Shown here piece by piece: positions 1-9,977 of a stretch of 64,000 nucleotides of DNA. The stretch spans positions 49,464 to 113,463 of IMG/VR virus record IMGVR_UViG_3300012920_000023; one strand, 5' to 3'. Origin of the DNA: a virus. The notes below the pieces were generated by a model. That model was given only the letters and a program-made list of their open reading frames with translations, made no database searches and had not been told where the DNA came from. A program made the position numbers and the translations under genes. Each line of letters opens with the position of its first letter. Within the stretch, counting starts at the first letter, position 1.

Positions 1-3000
1 CATACCACCCGTAGTGATCTTTGCGGTTGTAGTGCCGGCACTCGTTGTGTCTCCGATAGTAAGAGCATTTCCACTTACTCCGGCTTTACCTTGAATGTGC
101 AGACTACCCTGTGGATTGAGGTTAAACTCGCCGGGATCTTCATCCCATGAAATGATCGCATTTGTGTCTGTACCACGCTCCACAGTTAGCAGAGTTGCGT
201 CGGCATTATCACCGGCGTTCGTATCATTTGAGTTGAACACGATACCGCCACAAGTATCATCTAGGTTAAGAGTGTCGCCTAAAGTTGTAACGCCGGTTAC
301 GGCAAGTGTGCTCGTGACTGCGAGAGTACCTGCGATGGCAGTGTTGCCACTTGAAGCGGTGACATTGAACTTGTTCGCTCCAACAATAAAGTTTCCGGTA
401 GACTTAAGTGCATTAGACAACGCCCAATGGCCATTAGTCTCGTCCCACTTGATGCTTGCGTTAGTCTCATCGCCACGCTCTACCTCAATGATTGCGTCTC
501 GCTCTTGGCTTGTGCCTACATCACTGTTGAGCACAAGCATTGCACTCTGAGAGGCATTACTTAAGTCGCTCGCTTGAATGTTAAGACGGCCTGCCTGCGT
601 AGTCGCACCTGTGGAAGAAACGACAGTGTACTTAGTTGATCCAACAGCACCTACAGTGAGATTCCCGGTTGAGTTAAGTGCATGACTGAAATCAAACACA
701 CCGGGATTAGTGTCCCACTTAATGGTTTTATAAGCCGGGCCTGCACCGCCGTCATTGACACGGATAAGTGTTGCGTCTCCGGCACTTCCATTTGAAGCGA
801 TATCAGAACGGAAGGTGATACCGTCGGATATGCCGTCCTTGATGTTCAACGCATCTGCAAACGTTGTTGCTCCTGCAATCGAGACAACGCCTGCTGTGCT
901 GACGGTAAACTTGTCGGTGTTGACAGCAAATGTGCCGTTAGTTGCGATGTTACCGCTAGTGTGTGCGACTGTGAAAGCACCACTGCTCACATTGATTCCA
1001 CCGTTAGGACTGAGTAGTCCGGAGAAAGACCCGACTCCAAAACTGCTTGTGGATGTAGATGATGCTGTGAAACCGCCCGATGAACCTGTGCAGGTCATAG
1101 AGTCGGCCTTTAACTCATTCCCTCCGAAACTCGTCTCACCACTTGCCGAGGTAATCTGTCCGCTTGCGAATGTTAGGTTGGCGATCTTTGACGATGCCGG
1201 TAATTCGGTAATCTCATGGAACTGAATCTTGTGTGCACTCGTCGTTGTCACAAAAGTGGCGAACCCGTCGGTGTCTGCGGAGGTTCCAATCGTTAAGGCA
1301 GAGGGCTTGTTGGCATCTAGGAGAATGTTGAGGTTTGACCCATCATCACTCTTCAAAATGTCTGCGGAGAGTGAGCCTACATTAACAATGTTGAAATCAC
1401 CAACGTCTAGGTTTGCTCCGAGGGTAGTAACTCCCGTTACTGCTAGTGTACCGGCGATGGCCGTATTACCACTCGCCTGTGCGACTGTAAACTTATTCGT
1501 ACCGACTGCTGTACCGACTGAGAAGTCTGTGTTTGAGTGAAGTTTCCCACCGTTTACTGCAAACGTGCTATTGACATCATCCCAAAAAATATAGCCCTCA
1601 TCGGCATTGCCCGATCCGGCTTCTACAGTGATCAATTTCACATCGAAGTCAGAACTTTTATTTTGTGCACCACGATCTGAGTTAAAGACGATTCCGAAAT
1701 CATCGTCCGGTTGGCTTTGAATGAACAGGGTGTCTTTTACGGTCAACTCTGCGTTTACAAACCCGTTCCTTGTGATGATCAAGTCTTGGCCTACAGTTAC
1801 ATCGGTTGAAACTGAGAGGTTGTGGCTAAACGCCCAAGTTGTCTCATCATGTTGCCAAGTAATCGTTGAATAAGTATCGCCCATGTCAACGGCAATCACT
1901 GCGTTCTGACCCTGCCCTGTGCCTGTATCGGCATTAAGGATGATCAACTTATCGGATTCAGTAGACTTCTTATTTATACTTAGTGTGGAGTCTGCTCCAA
2001 GCGTAGCACCGCCCGTTAGAGTTGACAGTCCGGCTACTGAGAGAGTACCGGTTCCTGTCGCACTAATGTTGCCGGAGGTGGTAAGGTTCTCGCTTCCAAA
2101 ACTAATTTGAGCACCACCGCAGACAATACTTCCATCTGAGATTGTGATGTCGCCAATGCTTGATCCGGACTTAAAACTAGATACGTCGTTTGTAGCGGTA
2201 ATCCCACCGTCTGTGTTTACCACGAAGTCATCATTTACGTTGATTCCCCCGTCTAGTGAAGCCAAGCCCGTTACGTTGACTTCTCCGGATGCGGTCAAAT
2301 CTTTAAGAGACAGGTCTGCGTCCGTTGTGTTACCGGTGGTGAAGTCGGATGCTGTGTGTGCTTCTGTGGTTAGCCCGAATCTAAATGCACTTGCGGAGTC
2401 GTCAAAGTACAAGATAGCGTCGTTCCCACTGTTACCACGCTCCATCAGAATACCGATATCGTTTGAGTTAGCACCTCCTGCCACCGAGTGGTTCAAGCGA
2501 ATAACCGGATCTTTAACCTCTAGGGTTGTTGTGTTAACCGTTGTGGCAGTTCCGCTAATCAACAGGTCGCCGGTTATTACAACCTTACTGCCTGTACCAC
2601 CAAGAGTAATGGTGTGTGGGTTATTGCTTCCGTCTTTAGTAACGGTCGCTCCGATAGAGACATTTCCGTTAGTGAAGTCTAAGCCTGTAAGCCCGGTAAA
2701 TGCAGTTTCTGTGGCTCCGAGGGCTACAGAAGTCGCCCCGATAGTCACTGTACTGTTAGTCAGTTTGGCATTTGAGATTGCACTATTATTAATAATGTCG
2801 ATTTTAGCCGATGTGATAGCACCGCTTTGAAGCGTCGCCACACCCTCGTTATTGATGTTTAAGTCGCCGGAGATGGGCTTATTTCTAAACTGATTTGCCC
2901 CGGTACTCCCGTCGGAGTCAGTATTAAAGATAAGAAAATCTGCGTCTGAGAGTGCGTCCTCAGTGCCACCGTCTACTCCTAGGGTGACGTTTGACAGTGA

Positions 3001-3327
3001 GCCGATCTCAATCGATGAAGCACCACCGGAGTCAACGTATCCTTTAGTCGCCACGTCGGAGGATTCGGCAGGTTCTTCAACACCTCTTAGCCTAACGGTC
3101 GCATTACCTGCACTATCTAGGAACGAAACAACTTGACCTGCGGAAAGGACGTTAGAACCGAGGTTGTCCAAGTCGGCTCTGAGTGTCTCACGGCCACCGT
3201 TGGTTGTGCCGTCATGGACACGGATAGAACTGTTCGTAGTGTCTACCGTGATTTCACCGATAGCCCCTGCAAAGGCATCATTTTGCGTGTGTGTACCACG
3301 CCTTAGTTTTACTCGTCTTACTGACAT
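1..3327 (-). CDS. Giant repetitive tail-fibre/adhesin protein (partial, continues off the left edge)
   Basis: An open minus-strand frame runs from an ATG at 3327 (good SD, AAGGAG, just upstream) to base 1 without a stop, so at least 1,109 residues are seen and the C-terminus is missing. The N-terminus (about residues 1-50, with RRGT, GEI and IRVHDGTT-type motifs) resembles the N-terminal domain of the phage major tropism determinant and related fibres, a known attachment module. The rest is Gly/Thr/Ser/Asn-rich with degenerate repeats of roughly 80-90 residues built around phrases like GDATLI.VERG, IKWDE and SGNTAIAGTLAVTGVTTLG. It is probably a trimeric beta-rich fibre or adhesin. Fibre function is inferred from composition and the tail-gene context. 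Confidence 0.8.
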   Translation of the reverse strand, partial: MSVRRVKLRRGTHTQNDAFAGAIGEITVDTTNSSIRVHDGTTNGGRETLRADLDNLGSNVLSAGQVVSFLDSAGNATVRLRGVEEPAESSDVATKGYVDSGGASSIEIGSLSNVTLGVDGGTEDALSDADFLIFNTDSDGSTGANQFRNKPISGDLNINNEGVATLQSGAITSAKIDIINNSAISNAKLTNSTVTIGATSVALGATETAFTGLTGLDFTNGNVSIGATVTKDGSNNPHTITLGGTGSKVVITGDLLISGTATTVNTTTLEVKDPVIRLNHSVAGGANSNDIGILMERGNSGNDAILYFDDSASAFRFGLTTEAHTASDFTTGNTTDADLSLKDLTASGEVNVTGLASLDGGINVNDDFVVNTDGGITATNDVSSFKSGSSIGDITISDGSIVCGGAQISFGSENLTTSGNISATGTGTLSVAGLSTLTGGATLGADSTLSINKKSTESDKLIILNADTGTGQGQNAVIAVDMGDTYSTITWQHDETTWAFSHNLSVSTDVTVGQDLIITRNGFVNAELTVKDTLFIQSQPDDDFGIVFNSDRGAQNKSSDFDVKLITVEAGSGNADEGYIFWDDVNSTFAVNGGKLHSNTDFSVGTAVGTNKFTVAQASGNTAIAGTLAVTGVTTLGANLDVGDFNIVNVGSLSADILKSDDGSNLNILLDANKPSALTIGTSADTDGFATFVTTTSAHKIQFHEITELPASSKIANLTFASGQITSASGETSFGGNELKADSMTCTGSSGGFTASSTSTSSFGVGSFSGLLSPNGGINVSSGAFTVAHTSGNIATNGTFAVNTDKFTVSTAGVVSIAGATTFADALNIKDGISDGITFRSDIASNGSAGDATLIRVNDGGAGPAYKTIKWDTNPGVFDFSHALNSTGNLTVGAVGSTKYTVVSSTGATTQAGRLNIQASDLSNASQSAMLVLNSDVGTSQERDAIIEVERGDETNASIKWDETNGHWALSNALKSTGNFIVGANKFNVTASSGNTAIAGTLAVTSTLAVTGVTTLGDTLNLDDTCGGIVFNSNDTNAGDNADATLLTVERGTDTNAIISWDEDPGEFNLNPQGSLHIQGKAGVSGNALTIGDTTSAGTTTAKITTGGM

Positions 3328-3354
3328 TTAAGTCTCCTTAAAATTAAATAGAAA

Positions 3355-5733
3355 TTAAACAACTAGGCAACCGTAGTCCTCTTCACAGTATATAAGCGTA
3401 TCTGTAATAGATCCAAAGTCTACTTCAAAATGAGTACCCTCCACAAAGGTTGTGGCCACTGAACCGTAATCTATGGTCTCTAAAACACGTCCAAATATGA
3501 TGAGATCACCGGACTCAATGGCGACTGTGCTTGATAGATAGTGGTCGCTTATAACAGGAACACTTCCGGACGTTGTTCCGGTGTCTTTTGTTGACGCAGT
3601 TCCTAGAGAGACAGGCTTATACTTATTAAGACTTGAGTCTGTAGTAAACTGTAATACCTGCCCGTTAGATGGAGCAGTTGAGTCCACGTCGGTTAGGTTT
3701 GCGGTAGAAACGCTTAGAGAGAGACTGATTTCATTAGCGGTATCATCATGGGCAAATGTAACCGAATCAACCCCTCCACTGCCATCGCTAGTGTTTCCAC
3801 TTATCAAGGCGTTAGCCACGGCATCTCTAGCCTCTTCATCGGTATAACTAGTCACATCTCCGGGTACAAACTTTGAGGTTCCGTCCCACACTAATGACTG
3901 CCCCGATGTAGGTGCAACAGAGGTGATGTCAACGTCAGAGAGTTTATCAATAGAGGGGAGTGCAGTGAGGTTGACTCCGGAAACCGCCGGTAGACCGCTT
4001 GAGACCAATTTGACCACGTTGTCTGTGTTTGTGCCGGTATCGAGTGATGCCGAAGTTCCGAGAGTTGGAAGCCCGGATAAATCACTGTAAGCGAGCGTTG
4101 CGTTTACAAAAGCAGACCCACTATACCGGAGGACTTGCCCTGCATTTGACACGCTAAGTGTTGAAAGCGTTACATCGTTTAACTCGCCGACTGACTCGTT
4201 GCCCAAATTGACCTCAGATGGAGCGTTAACCCAAGTGGCCGTTCCGTTAGAGTTGGCCTGTAGCAGTTGCCCTGCGGAGCCGTTTGAGGATGGGAGTGTC
4301 CATGCGTCGCTAATCTTCACAGCCCCGGAGTAAATCTCAAGTCCGGTTGTTTCTGTGCCATTTACGGGAACTTTAAGTTTGATTGATCCGTCTGTGCTTG
4401 AAGCGGTGGTGTCCGATGCACATGACTCAATAACACCGTATGATACTAACGTGCTCCCTCCGGAGTCCTTTCCGGTGAACTTTATCTGACCTACAACCTC
4501 GTCTGTGGAGACAGTTGCGTCTGTCTGTAGATCAAGGGTTGGCCCCGTTGTGTTTGACGCTTCTGTGCTCTTAAGCGTGAGGGTTGGCTCTGTGTTACCC
4601 TCAGAGGACATATTTAAAACTAAGCCCACTCCTGCCACGCTATCAAGCGAGATATCGGATGCTCCGAAGTATATTTTCCCTCCGGACTTCAAGTAAAGAT
4701 CTTGCCAAACTGAACTTGAAGAACCGAGTGTGTTGGTTCCTGCGTTTGGCAAAAGGTTTCCTGTCGTTAAGGCGTTTGAAGTGCTTGCTCCACGCCCGGT
4801 GACAGAGTCAAGGGTGTCTGAAAGTGCAGTTTTATCTGCCCAAGAAGTTGTGCCACTTCCATTTGTAGTTAATACCTGCCCGTCGCTTCCCGAATCTGTG
4901 GGCAGAGTCCATGTATTGCTAATTTTAACGACTGCATCCGATGACCCTACTGAATAGACAGACAGGGCAACTAGACTGCCTGCTGTACCTAGGACGTTTA
5001 GATCAATTTGACCCGATTCAAGATCTTCACCAACATCTTTTGCTTTGGCAGTTAGGCTTGCAAATGTCTTGGTTGTGCCTCCGTCATTATCTCCCTTAAA
5101 GTTTAAGATACTAACGGAGTCATTGTCGCTTAAAGTAGCAGAGTTATATATCTCAATCGTATGACCGCTAATTTTTATTCGGCCACTTGTATCTGTGTTT
5201 CTAAGCCCTTTATAGAAGTAGACTTCACCGTCACTAAGAGCCACATCTAAAATATTGGTGATGGTCGCACCGTTGCCGGCTTGCAGAAAGAATGAATCGT
5301 TTCTAGGGTTCGCTAGACCGCCCGAAGCGACAGAGTTTGTGTGTGCACTTACTGCACAGAAGCCTAGCCTAAATCCCTCAATGCCGGATTCGCCTATTTG
5401 AGTGTTTGATGTACCGTGATTAAACTGCACGACGCTACTTGTAGGGTCATTTCCCCGGAGGGTTAGGCGATTCCATGTAGAACCACCTGTTCTTGAGACT
5501 CTGATCTCTTGTCCGTCGATAACTGTTGCACCATCGCCTCTAGTGGCGGTGATCTTACCGGCATCTCCATCACTGACTCCGTTTGTATGAATAGAGTCTG
5601 TAACTTTGAGACCGCCCACCTCAGTTGTGGCCTTAAACGTATGTGCAGAGTTCAGAGTATTTACGTCGCCGGAGTTCAAAATGAACCGTCGGCTTTGACT
5701 GCCCTGTAACCCCTTGTCTGTATAATTCGCCAT
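3355..5733 (-). CDS. Repetitive tail-fibre-like structural protein
   Basis: 792 residues starting MANYTDKGLQG. I chose the ATG at 5733 because a strong GGAGG lies 6-7 nt upstream; an in-frame ATG 20 codons earlier has no SD and falls in the divergent promoter region. The body is rich in Thr, Ser, Gly, Val and Asp with recurring phrases (LSDVDIT..PTSGQ.L.WDG, LTDVDSTAPSNGQVLQF, WTLP...GS.GQ.L..N). Such phrases are typical of phage fibre shafts. It lies just upstream of the larger fibre and is probably co-transcribed with it. No enzymatic domain is recognised. Its role as a fibre or whisker is inferred from composition and position. Confidence 0.7.
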   Translation of the reverse strand: MANYTDKGLQGSQSRRFILNSGDVNTLNSAHTFKATTEVGGLKVTDSIHTNGVSDGDAGKITATRGDGATVIDGQEIRVSRTGGSTWNRLTLRGNDPTSSVVQFNHGTSNTQIGESGIEGFRLGFCAVSAHTNSVASGGLANPRNDSFFLQAGNGATITNILDVALSDGEVYFYKGLRNTDTSGRIKISGHTIEIYNSATLSDNDSVSILNFKGDNDGGTTKTFASLTAKAKDVGEDLESGQIDLNVLGTAGSLVALSVYSVGSSDAVVKISNTWTLPTDSGSDGQVLTTNGSGTTSWADKTALSDTLDSVTGRGASTSNALTTGNLLPNAGTNTLGSSSSVWQDLYLKSGGKIYFGASDISLDSVAGVGLVLNMSSEGNTEPTLTLKSTEASNTTGPTLDLQTDATVSTDEVVGQIKFTGKDSGGSTLVSYGVIESCASDTTASSTDGSIKLKVPVNGTETTGLEIYSGAVKISDAWTLPSSNGSAGQLLQANSNGTATWVNAPSEVNLGNESVGELNDVTLSTLSVSNAGQVLRYSGSAFVNATLAYSDLSGLPTLGTSASLDTGTNTDNVVKLVSSGLPAVSGVNLTALPSIDKLSDVDITSVAPTSGQSLVWDGTSKFVPGDVTSYTDEEARDAVANALISGNTSDGSGGVDSVTFAHDDTANEISLSLSVSTANLTDVDSTAPSNGQVLQFTTDSSLNKYKPVSLGTASTKDTGTTSGSVPVISDHYLSSTVAIESGDLIIFGRVLETIDYGSVATTFVEGTHFEVDFGSITDTLIYCEEDYGCLVV

Positions 5734-5832
5734 GACGAACTCCTCCAAAAGACAGTTTAATGGTGTTTGGCTAAAGATTGTACCACTCGGCACATTGAAA
5801 GTTAAACCTATAAAGTTTTATTTTATTTTTAC

Positions 5833-5901
5833 TTGACTATACGAGTGTCTTAATATAGTATAACCAAAGTTGATTGAGATAAAAAATCCAAGGAGGGTTT
5901 T
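5833..5901 (+). promoter_or_regulatory. Sigma70-type promoter and SD-hairpin leader of the 5902 gene
   Basis: TTGACT at 5833-5838, a 17-bp spacer and TAGTAT at 5856-5861, preceded by a T-rich tract. The leader ends in a hairpin: arm AAAATCC (5883-5889), loop AAGGA (5890-5894), arm GGGTTTT (5895-5901). The SD is in the loop and the ATG follows directly. Confidence 0.75.
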
Positions 5902-6699
5902 ATGAGTAAGAGAAAATCACATAACGACGAATGGTATGAAGAGTTTGAGGGCACAGAAGATACCGGATTCGATCCGGATTACTGCTACGAGTGCGACTCA
6001 TTCCGATGCGAATGTTATGAACTTCTTGACGGTGATTACAACCAAAGAGGTCGGCAACAGAACTTGTTTGATGGCCTTTTTGATAGTTATCAAAGTGATG
6101 ATTACAATCAAGATTATGGCTATGATGAAGATGATGAATATGATGAACAGCCGGATAACGACTACAGTCAAGTTGTAGAGTATCAACGCAGACCGTTGAG
6201 TCAACCTTTATGGAGTCAGAACTCATTCAGACGCTATAGCATCAAGCCTTTAAATAGAGTTGATCCTAATGAACGGGTTTTATACTTCGCATTTGGCTCA
6301 AATATGGAAAAGAGCCAAATGTTAAAGCGTTGTCCATCGGCTCAAGAGGTTGAGGGCAAGTATACACTTGATGGTTATCGATTGACTTTCTGCGGTCATT
6401 CAAACAAGTGGGGTGGTGGAGTAGCCACAATCATAAAAGAGCGTTTTGATATAGTCCTAGGTCGGTTATTTAGCCTAACTTGGAGCGATGTATATAAACT
6501 AGATGGCTTTGAGGGTCATCCATACGTTTATAAGCGTCAGTATGTCACTCTTACCGACGGTCAAAGGGCATTAACTTACATCAAGCCGGTTAAGAATAAT
6601 GAGTCTAAACCAAGCCTTTCATATTTCACAACAATCGCAAGGGGCTATCAACAAGTGGGGTATGAGTTAGATAAACTTGTTGACTCATCTAGCAAGTAA
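5902..6699 (+). CDS. Gamma-glutamylcyclotransferase-like protein with acidic N-terminal extension
   Basis: 265 residues. The C-terminal half (about 125-245) fits the gamma-glutamylcyclotransferase/AIG2-like fold: the YFAFGSNM signature near 129-136, then LDGYRLTFCGHSNKWGGGVATI and LDGFEGHPYVYKR-type segments. Such enzymes cleave gamma-glutamyl peptides to 5-oxoproline; the phage role is unknown. The first 110 residues are very acidic and Tyr/Asp-rich, with Cys clusters (CYEC, CEC) that could bind metal. It has its own promoter, diverges from the fibre genes and precedes the ribonucleotide reductase. Family assignment is fairly secure, but substrate and catalytic activity are not shown. Confidence 0.75.
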   Translation: MSKRKSHNDEWYEEFEGTEDTGFDPDYCYECDSFRCECYELLDGDYNQRGRQQNLFDGLFDSYQSDDYNQDYGYDEDDEYDEQPDNDYSQVVEYQRRPLSQPLWSQNSFRRYSIKPLNRVDPNERVLYFAFGSNMEKSQMLKRCPSAQEVEGKYTLDGYRLTFCGHSNKWGGGVATIIKERFDIVLGRLFSLTWSDVYKLDGFEGHPYVYKRQYVTLTDGQRALTYIKPVKNNESKPSLSYFTTIARGYQQVGYELDKLVDSSSK

Positions 6700-6771
6700 G
6701 ACGCATACTCTCTTCTGCTTTTAGATAAAATGCAGTCAATGTTGAAAAGCGAGAGAAAGGTCTAACTTATT

Positions 6772-7038
6772 ATGAGTGCAAGTTTCTACGAAAATGCCGA
6801 TATAACCGTATTTGGAGTACAATTTTCAAACTCCACACCTCTTCAAATAATCCAATACTTTATGGATAAATCGATTTTTAAAAAGTATAACACCATTGAA
6901 GAATATATGGTTCATCTTGAGAGGTTTATGGAAGTTCCGGAGCGAGTAGAGGGCGAATCAGATCGTGATTTTGTGGAGCGACTTTTTGATGAGTTCTACA
7001 GACTTGGCATTCTAAAGATAGACGAAGTAATACATTAA
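6772..7038 (+). CDS. Small hypothetical protein
   Basis: 88 residues, acidic at the C-terminus, no recognised domain. The ATG at 6772 has an AAAGG about 11 nt upstream, a loose SD. It sits between the cyclotransferase-like gene and the ribonucleotide reductase in the same direction and is probably co-transcribed with them. It contains short amphipathic helices (FVERLFDEFYRLGIL). Confidence 0.6.
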   Translation: MSASFYENADITVFGVQFSNSTPLQIIQYFMDKSIFKKYNTIEEYMVHLERFMEVPERVEGESDRDFVERLFDEFYRLGILKIDEVIH

Positions 7039-7041
7039 TCA

Positions 7042-7057
7042 GTGCACACGTGTGCAC
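7042..7057. promoter_or_regulatory. GTGCACACGTGTGCAC palindrome upstream of the RNR gene
   Basis: A perfect 16-bp palindrome lies three bases after the stop codon of the preceding gene and 43 nt before the RNR start. Its core GCACACGTGTGC (7044-7055) is one of seven matches to GCACWCGWGTGC in the window. Confidence 0.55.
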
Positions 7058-7100
7058 ACGTTTAGGGAGTTGGGCAACCACCCATCTCTCCGGAGGCTCT

Positions 7101-9188
7101 ATGATATTTTCCGGCGAAAATGAGGGGCGAAAGGTACGTTCTTTTGTCCTGCCTAGTTCATTTATTGATCAATATAAAGAAAGGCAACCCAAGTGGGGGC
7201 CATTAGGTTACATAACTTATAAGCGAACTTATGCTCGGCCTAAGCCGGATGGAAGTTCAGAAGAGTTCTATGAGACTGCTCAAAGAGTAGTTGAGGGTGT
7301 GTACAATGTCCAAAAGATACACTGTAGAAGACTCGGACTTCCTTGGGATGATCGTAAGGCTCAAAAATCTGCTCAAGAAATGTACCGCCGTATGTGGGAG
7401 TTTAAGTTCCTCCCACCGGGGCGTGGTCTATGGATGATGGGCACAGAGCAGGTTTACAAGAACGGCAGTGCAAGCCTTAATAACTGTGCGTTTGTATCAA
7501 CGAAAGACATAGCCACTGATTTTGCATCTCCGTTCACCTTTTTGATGGATATGTCTATGCTAGGAGTTGGCGTCGGGGGTGACTGTAAAGGTGCAGGATT
7601 AGTACGGATTGTTGAGCCATCCATTGATGAAGAAACTTATAAAGTAGAGGATAGCCGGGAGGGGTGGGTTGGACTTCTGAGGGTTATTTTAAACGCCTAT
7701 GTAGGAAAGGGCAGTCTCCCGGCAGAGGTTGATTACAGTGATGTCCGGCCTTACGGTACACCTATTAAGGGCTTTGGTGGTGTAGCAAGTGGCCCTAAGC
7801 CTTTGATTGAACTTACTGATAAAGTTAAAGAAGTCCTTAATACTCCCGGTGAGTTAATCACGACCTCGCAGATCGTAGACATATTCAACCTTATCGGTGT
7901 GTGTGTTGTAGCAGGCAATGTTCGGCGTACTGCCGAGATTATGTTCGGTGAGCCGGACGACGAGGTTTTCGCAAAACTAAAAGACCCATCTGAACTCAAT
8001 GAACTTTATCGCCGGCAACAAGAACTTGAGAGCGATTATACGTTTCCCGATGAAAGTGTAGAGTCTAAGATCGAAGAGGTTAAGAGACAAATCTCAAATC
8101 ACCCTCTGCGAACTCACCGGTGGGCTTCAAATAACTCAATATTTGCCGAGATAGGAATGGACTACAGCACGATAGCCGAGTCAATAAAGGCGAACGGAGA
8201 ACCGGGCTTGGTTTGGTTAGACACAATGAGAGATTGGGGCCGGCTCATTGATCATAAACCTAACGGTAAAGATTATCGTGCGATGGGTTCAAACCCATGT
8301 GCAGAGCAGACTCTTGAGTCCTTTGAGTTGTGCTGTTTAGTAGAGACATTCCCGGCTCATCATGATGATCTAGATGATTATTTAGACACATTAAAATACG
8401 CATATCTGTATGCAAAAACCGTGACCCTCATTCCGACTCATGACCCCCGGACAAACACTGTTATGAACAGGAATCGTCGTATAGGTTGCAGTCAATCGGG
8501 GATTGTACAAGCGATGAACAAGTTAGGCAGAAGAACTTATCTTAATTGGTGCAACATCGGTTACAATCGCATTAAGACTCTTGATAGGAAATACTCAGAG
8601 TGGCTAGGCATCCCGAAGTCGATTAAGACAACCTCAGTAAAGCCGTCCGGCACTGTCTCACTTCTGTGTGGTGCGACTCCGGGCATCCACTTCCCTCACA
8701 GTGAATACTATATACGTCGCATTCGTATCGCCGAGGGATCACCTTTAGTCGAAATGTGTGCTAATGCCGGTTACCCCGTTGAAACCGATGTTTATGATCA
8801 GACCGGCAAGACTATGGTTGTGTCTTTTCCTGTCAAAGAGGAGCATTACACTAAAGGGAAGAGTGAAGCCACTATATGGGAGCAGGTTGTCAATGCCGTT
8901 GACTTACAGCACTATTGGGCCGATAATCAAGTTAGTGTGACTGTTACTTTTAGCAAAGATGAGGGAAATCAGATTGTGCCGGTGTTAGAGTCATTTGAGA
9001 ACCGACTTAAGAGCATATCATTCCTACCAATATCGGAACACGGATATGCTCAAGCACCTTATGAGACAATCAGTGAGTCGGATTACAACACGCTTATAGA
9101 GAATATAAAGCCCATGTTGTTGACTATTGATGGCCATGATGTAGAAGATAAATTCTGCGACGGTGACAGTTGCGAAATAAACTTTTAA
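7101..9188 (+). CDS. nrdJ: Adenosylcobalamin-dependent ribonucleoside-triphosphate reductase (class II)
   Basis: 695 residues, close to the usual length (about 740) of monomeric class II enzymes such as the Lactobacillus leichmannii enzyme. It reduces ribonucleotides to deoxyribonucleotides using B12. Visible features are an N-terminal disulfide-cysteine region (SLNNCAFVS near 125-133), the NPCAEQTL active-site motif near 396-403, a GTVSLLCGATPGIH loop, and a C-terminal redox pair in CDGDSC at the tail. The ATG at 7101 was chosen because CGGAGG lies six bases upstream; an earlier in-frame ATG at 7050 lies inside the palindrome and lacks an SD. It supplies dNTPs for replication and pairs functionally with ThyX and MazG encoded further on. 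Confidence 0.93.
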   Translation: MIFSGENEGRKVRSFVLPSSFIDQYKERQPKWGPLGYITYKRTYARPKPDGSSEEFYETAQRVVEGVYNVQKIHCRRLGLPWDDRKAQKSAQEMYRRMWEFKFLPPGRGLWMMGTEQVYKNGSASLNNCAFVSTKDIATDFASPFTFLMDMSMLGVGVGGDCKGAGLVRIVEPSIDEETYKVEDSREGWVGLLRVILNAYVGKGSLPAEVDYSDVRPYGTPIKGFGGVASGPKPLIELTDKVKEVLNTPGELITTSQIVDIFNLIGVCVVAGNVRRTAEIMFGEPDDEVFAKLKDPSELNELYRRQQELESDYTFPDESVESKIEEVKRQISNHPLRTHRWASNNSIFAEIGMDYSTIAESIKANGEPGLVWLDTMRDWGRLIDHKPNGKDYRAMGSNPCAEQTLESFELCCLVETFPAHHDDLDDYLDTLKYAYLYAKTVTLIPTHDPRTNTVMNRNRRIGCSQSGIVQAMNKLGRRTYLNWCNIGYNRIKTLDRKYSEWLGIPKSIKTTSVKPSGTVSLLCGATPGIHFPHSEYYIRRIRIAEGSPLVEMCANAGYPVETDVYDQTGKTMVVSFPVKEEHYTKGKSEATIWEQVVNAVDLQHYWADNQVSVTVTFSKDEGNQIVPVLESFENRLKSISFLPISEHGYAQAPYETISESDYNTLIENIKPMLLTIDGHDVEDKFCDGDSCEINF

Positions 9189-9200
9189 GGAGATAAAGAG

Positions 9201-9977
9201 ATGTCCCTAGATATAATGGACGCAAGAAGCGGTACTCTCAGTGGTAACTTGGCAAGTGGAGTTCAACTTGAGGACTCAATGTGCCATGATTATGTTGTTC
9301 AAGAGATGACCGGTGTCGAAGAGGACTTATTGGCCGGAAAAGGCCCGATAATGCCAAGGCTTAATCAAGTGATTCTTAACTGCACAGTTTCTATAGGAGG
9401 TGTTGCAGACAAGAAAACTTTAGCCGGCATGATACGGAAATTAACGTCAGTTGATCGTATGATTATGCTTGTGTCTATTCGGCGAGCATCGCTCGGAGAC
9501 CACTATCGGGTTAAGTATAACTGCCCATCATGCACTTCAAGTAATAATGCGAGCGTTGACCTCAGTCAACTTGAAATCACTAGAGCGAGAAGTGAATCCG
9601 AAACACATGAAGCCCAATTAAGTAGCGGTTGTGTTATCGAATGGCATACTATGACCGGGCTAGACGAAGAGTGGTTGTCCACTCAAACTAAGCGTCAAGA
9701 AAAAACCGGACGGGCAGACATGTTGACCTTGGCCATTTTAACAAGAGTTGACTCGATTGACGGTGAAAAGATTGACCGCCGAAAGGATCTTAACTCTGCT
9801 CTTAAAACCGTTAAAGGGCTTAGACTTTCTGAGAGAAACGAACTCCGGAGTATATTCAAGGAAGAGGAGGGCTCTTATGATACAGAGATTGAATACGAGT
9901 GTGCCCATTGTGGACATGAGTTTAAAGCCGACCTTGATGTAGGCCAAGCAACCTTTTTTTTCCCCTCGGGAATATAG
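9201..9977 (+). CDS. Tail assembly chaperone / gp26-like baseplate protein, short form
   Basis: 258 residues. Residues about 50-110 (MPRLNQVILN... to CPSC) resemble the T4 gp26-type baseplate/tail chaperone family found next to tape-measure genes. Two CxxC pairs (CPSC near 111 and CAHC near 236) look like a split zinc ribbon. The stop at 9975-9977 follows a slippery run of eight T, and a -1 shift yields a longer form (next entry). It lies directly upstream of the tape measure, which is where tail-assembly chaperones sit in tailed phages. The exact counterpart (gp26 or G-like chaperone) is uncertain. Confidence 0.7.
   Translation: MSLDIMDARSGTLSGNLASGVQLEDSMCHDYVVQEMTGVEEDLLAGKGPIMPRLNQVILNCTVSIGGVADKKTLAGMIRKLTSVDRMIMLVSIRRASLGDHYRVKYNCPSCTSSNNASVDLSQLEITRARSESETHEAQLSSGCVIEWHTMTGLDEEWLSTQTKRQEKTGRADMLTLAILTRVDSIDGEKIDRRKDLNSALKTVKGLRLSERNELRSIFKEEEGSYDTEIEYECAHCGHEFKADLDVGQATFFFPSGI

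Noticed and set aside
95-2830. Several plus-strand open frames opposite the first fibre gene
   Set aside because: They are antisense shadows of the continuous minus-strand fibre frame, with hydrophobic Pro/Val/Ser composition mirroring its repeats and no SD sites.
7039-7100. A cobalamin riboswitch before the B12-dependent RNR
   Set aside because: Only 62 bp separate the genes, far too little for a cobalamin riboswitch; the region holds just the GCACACGTGTGC palindrome and an SD.
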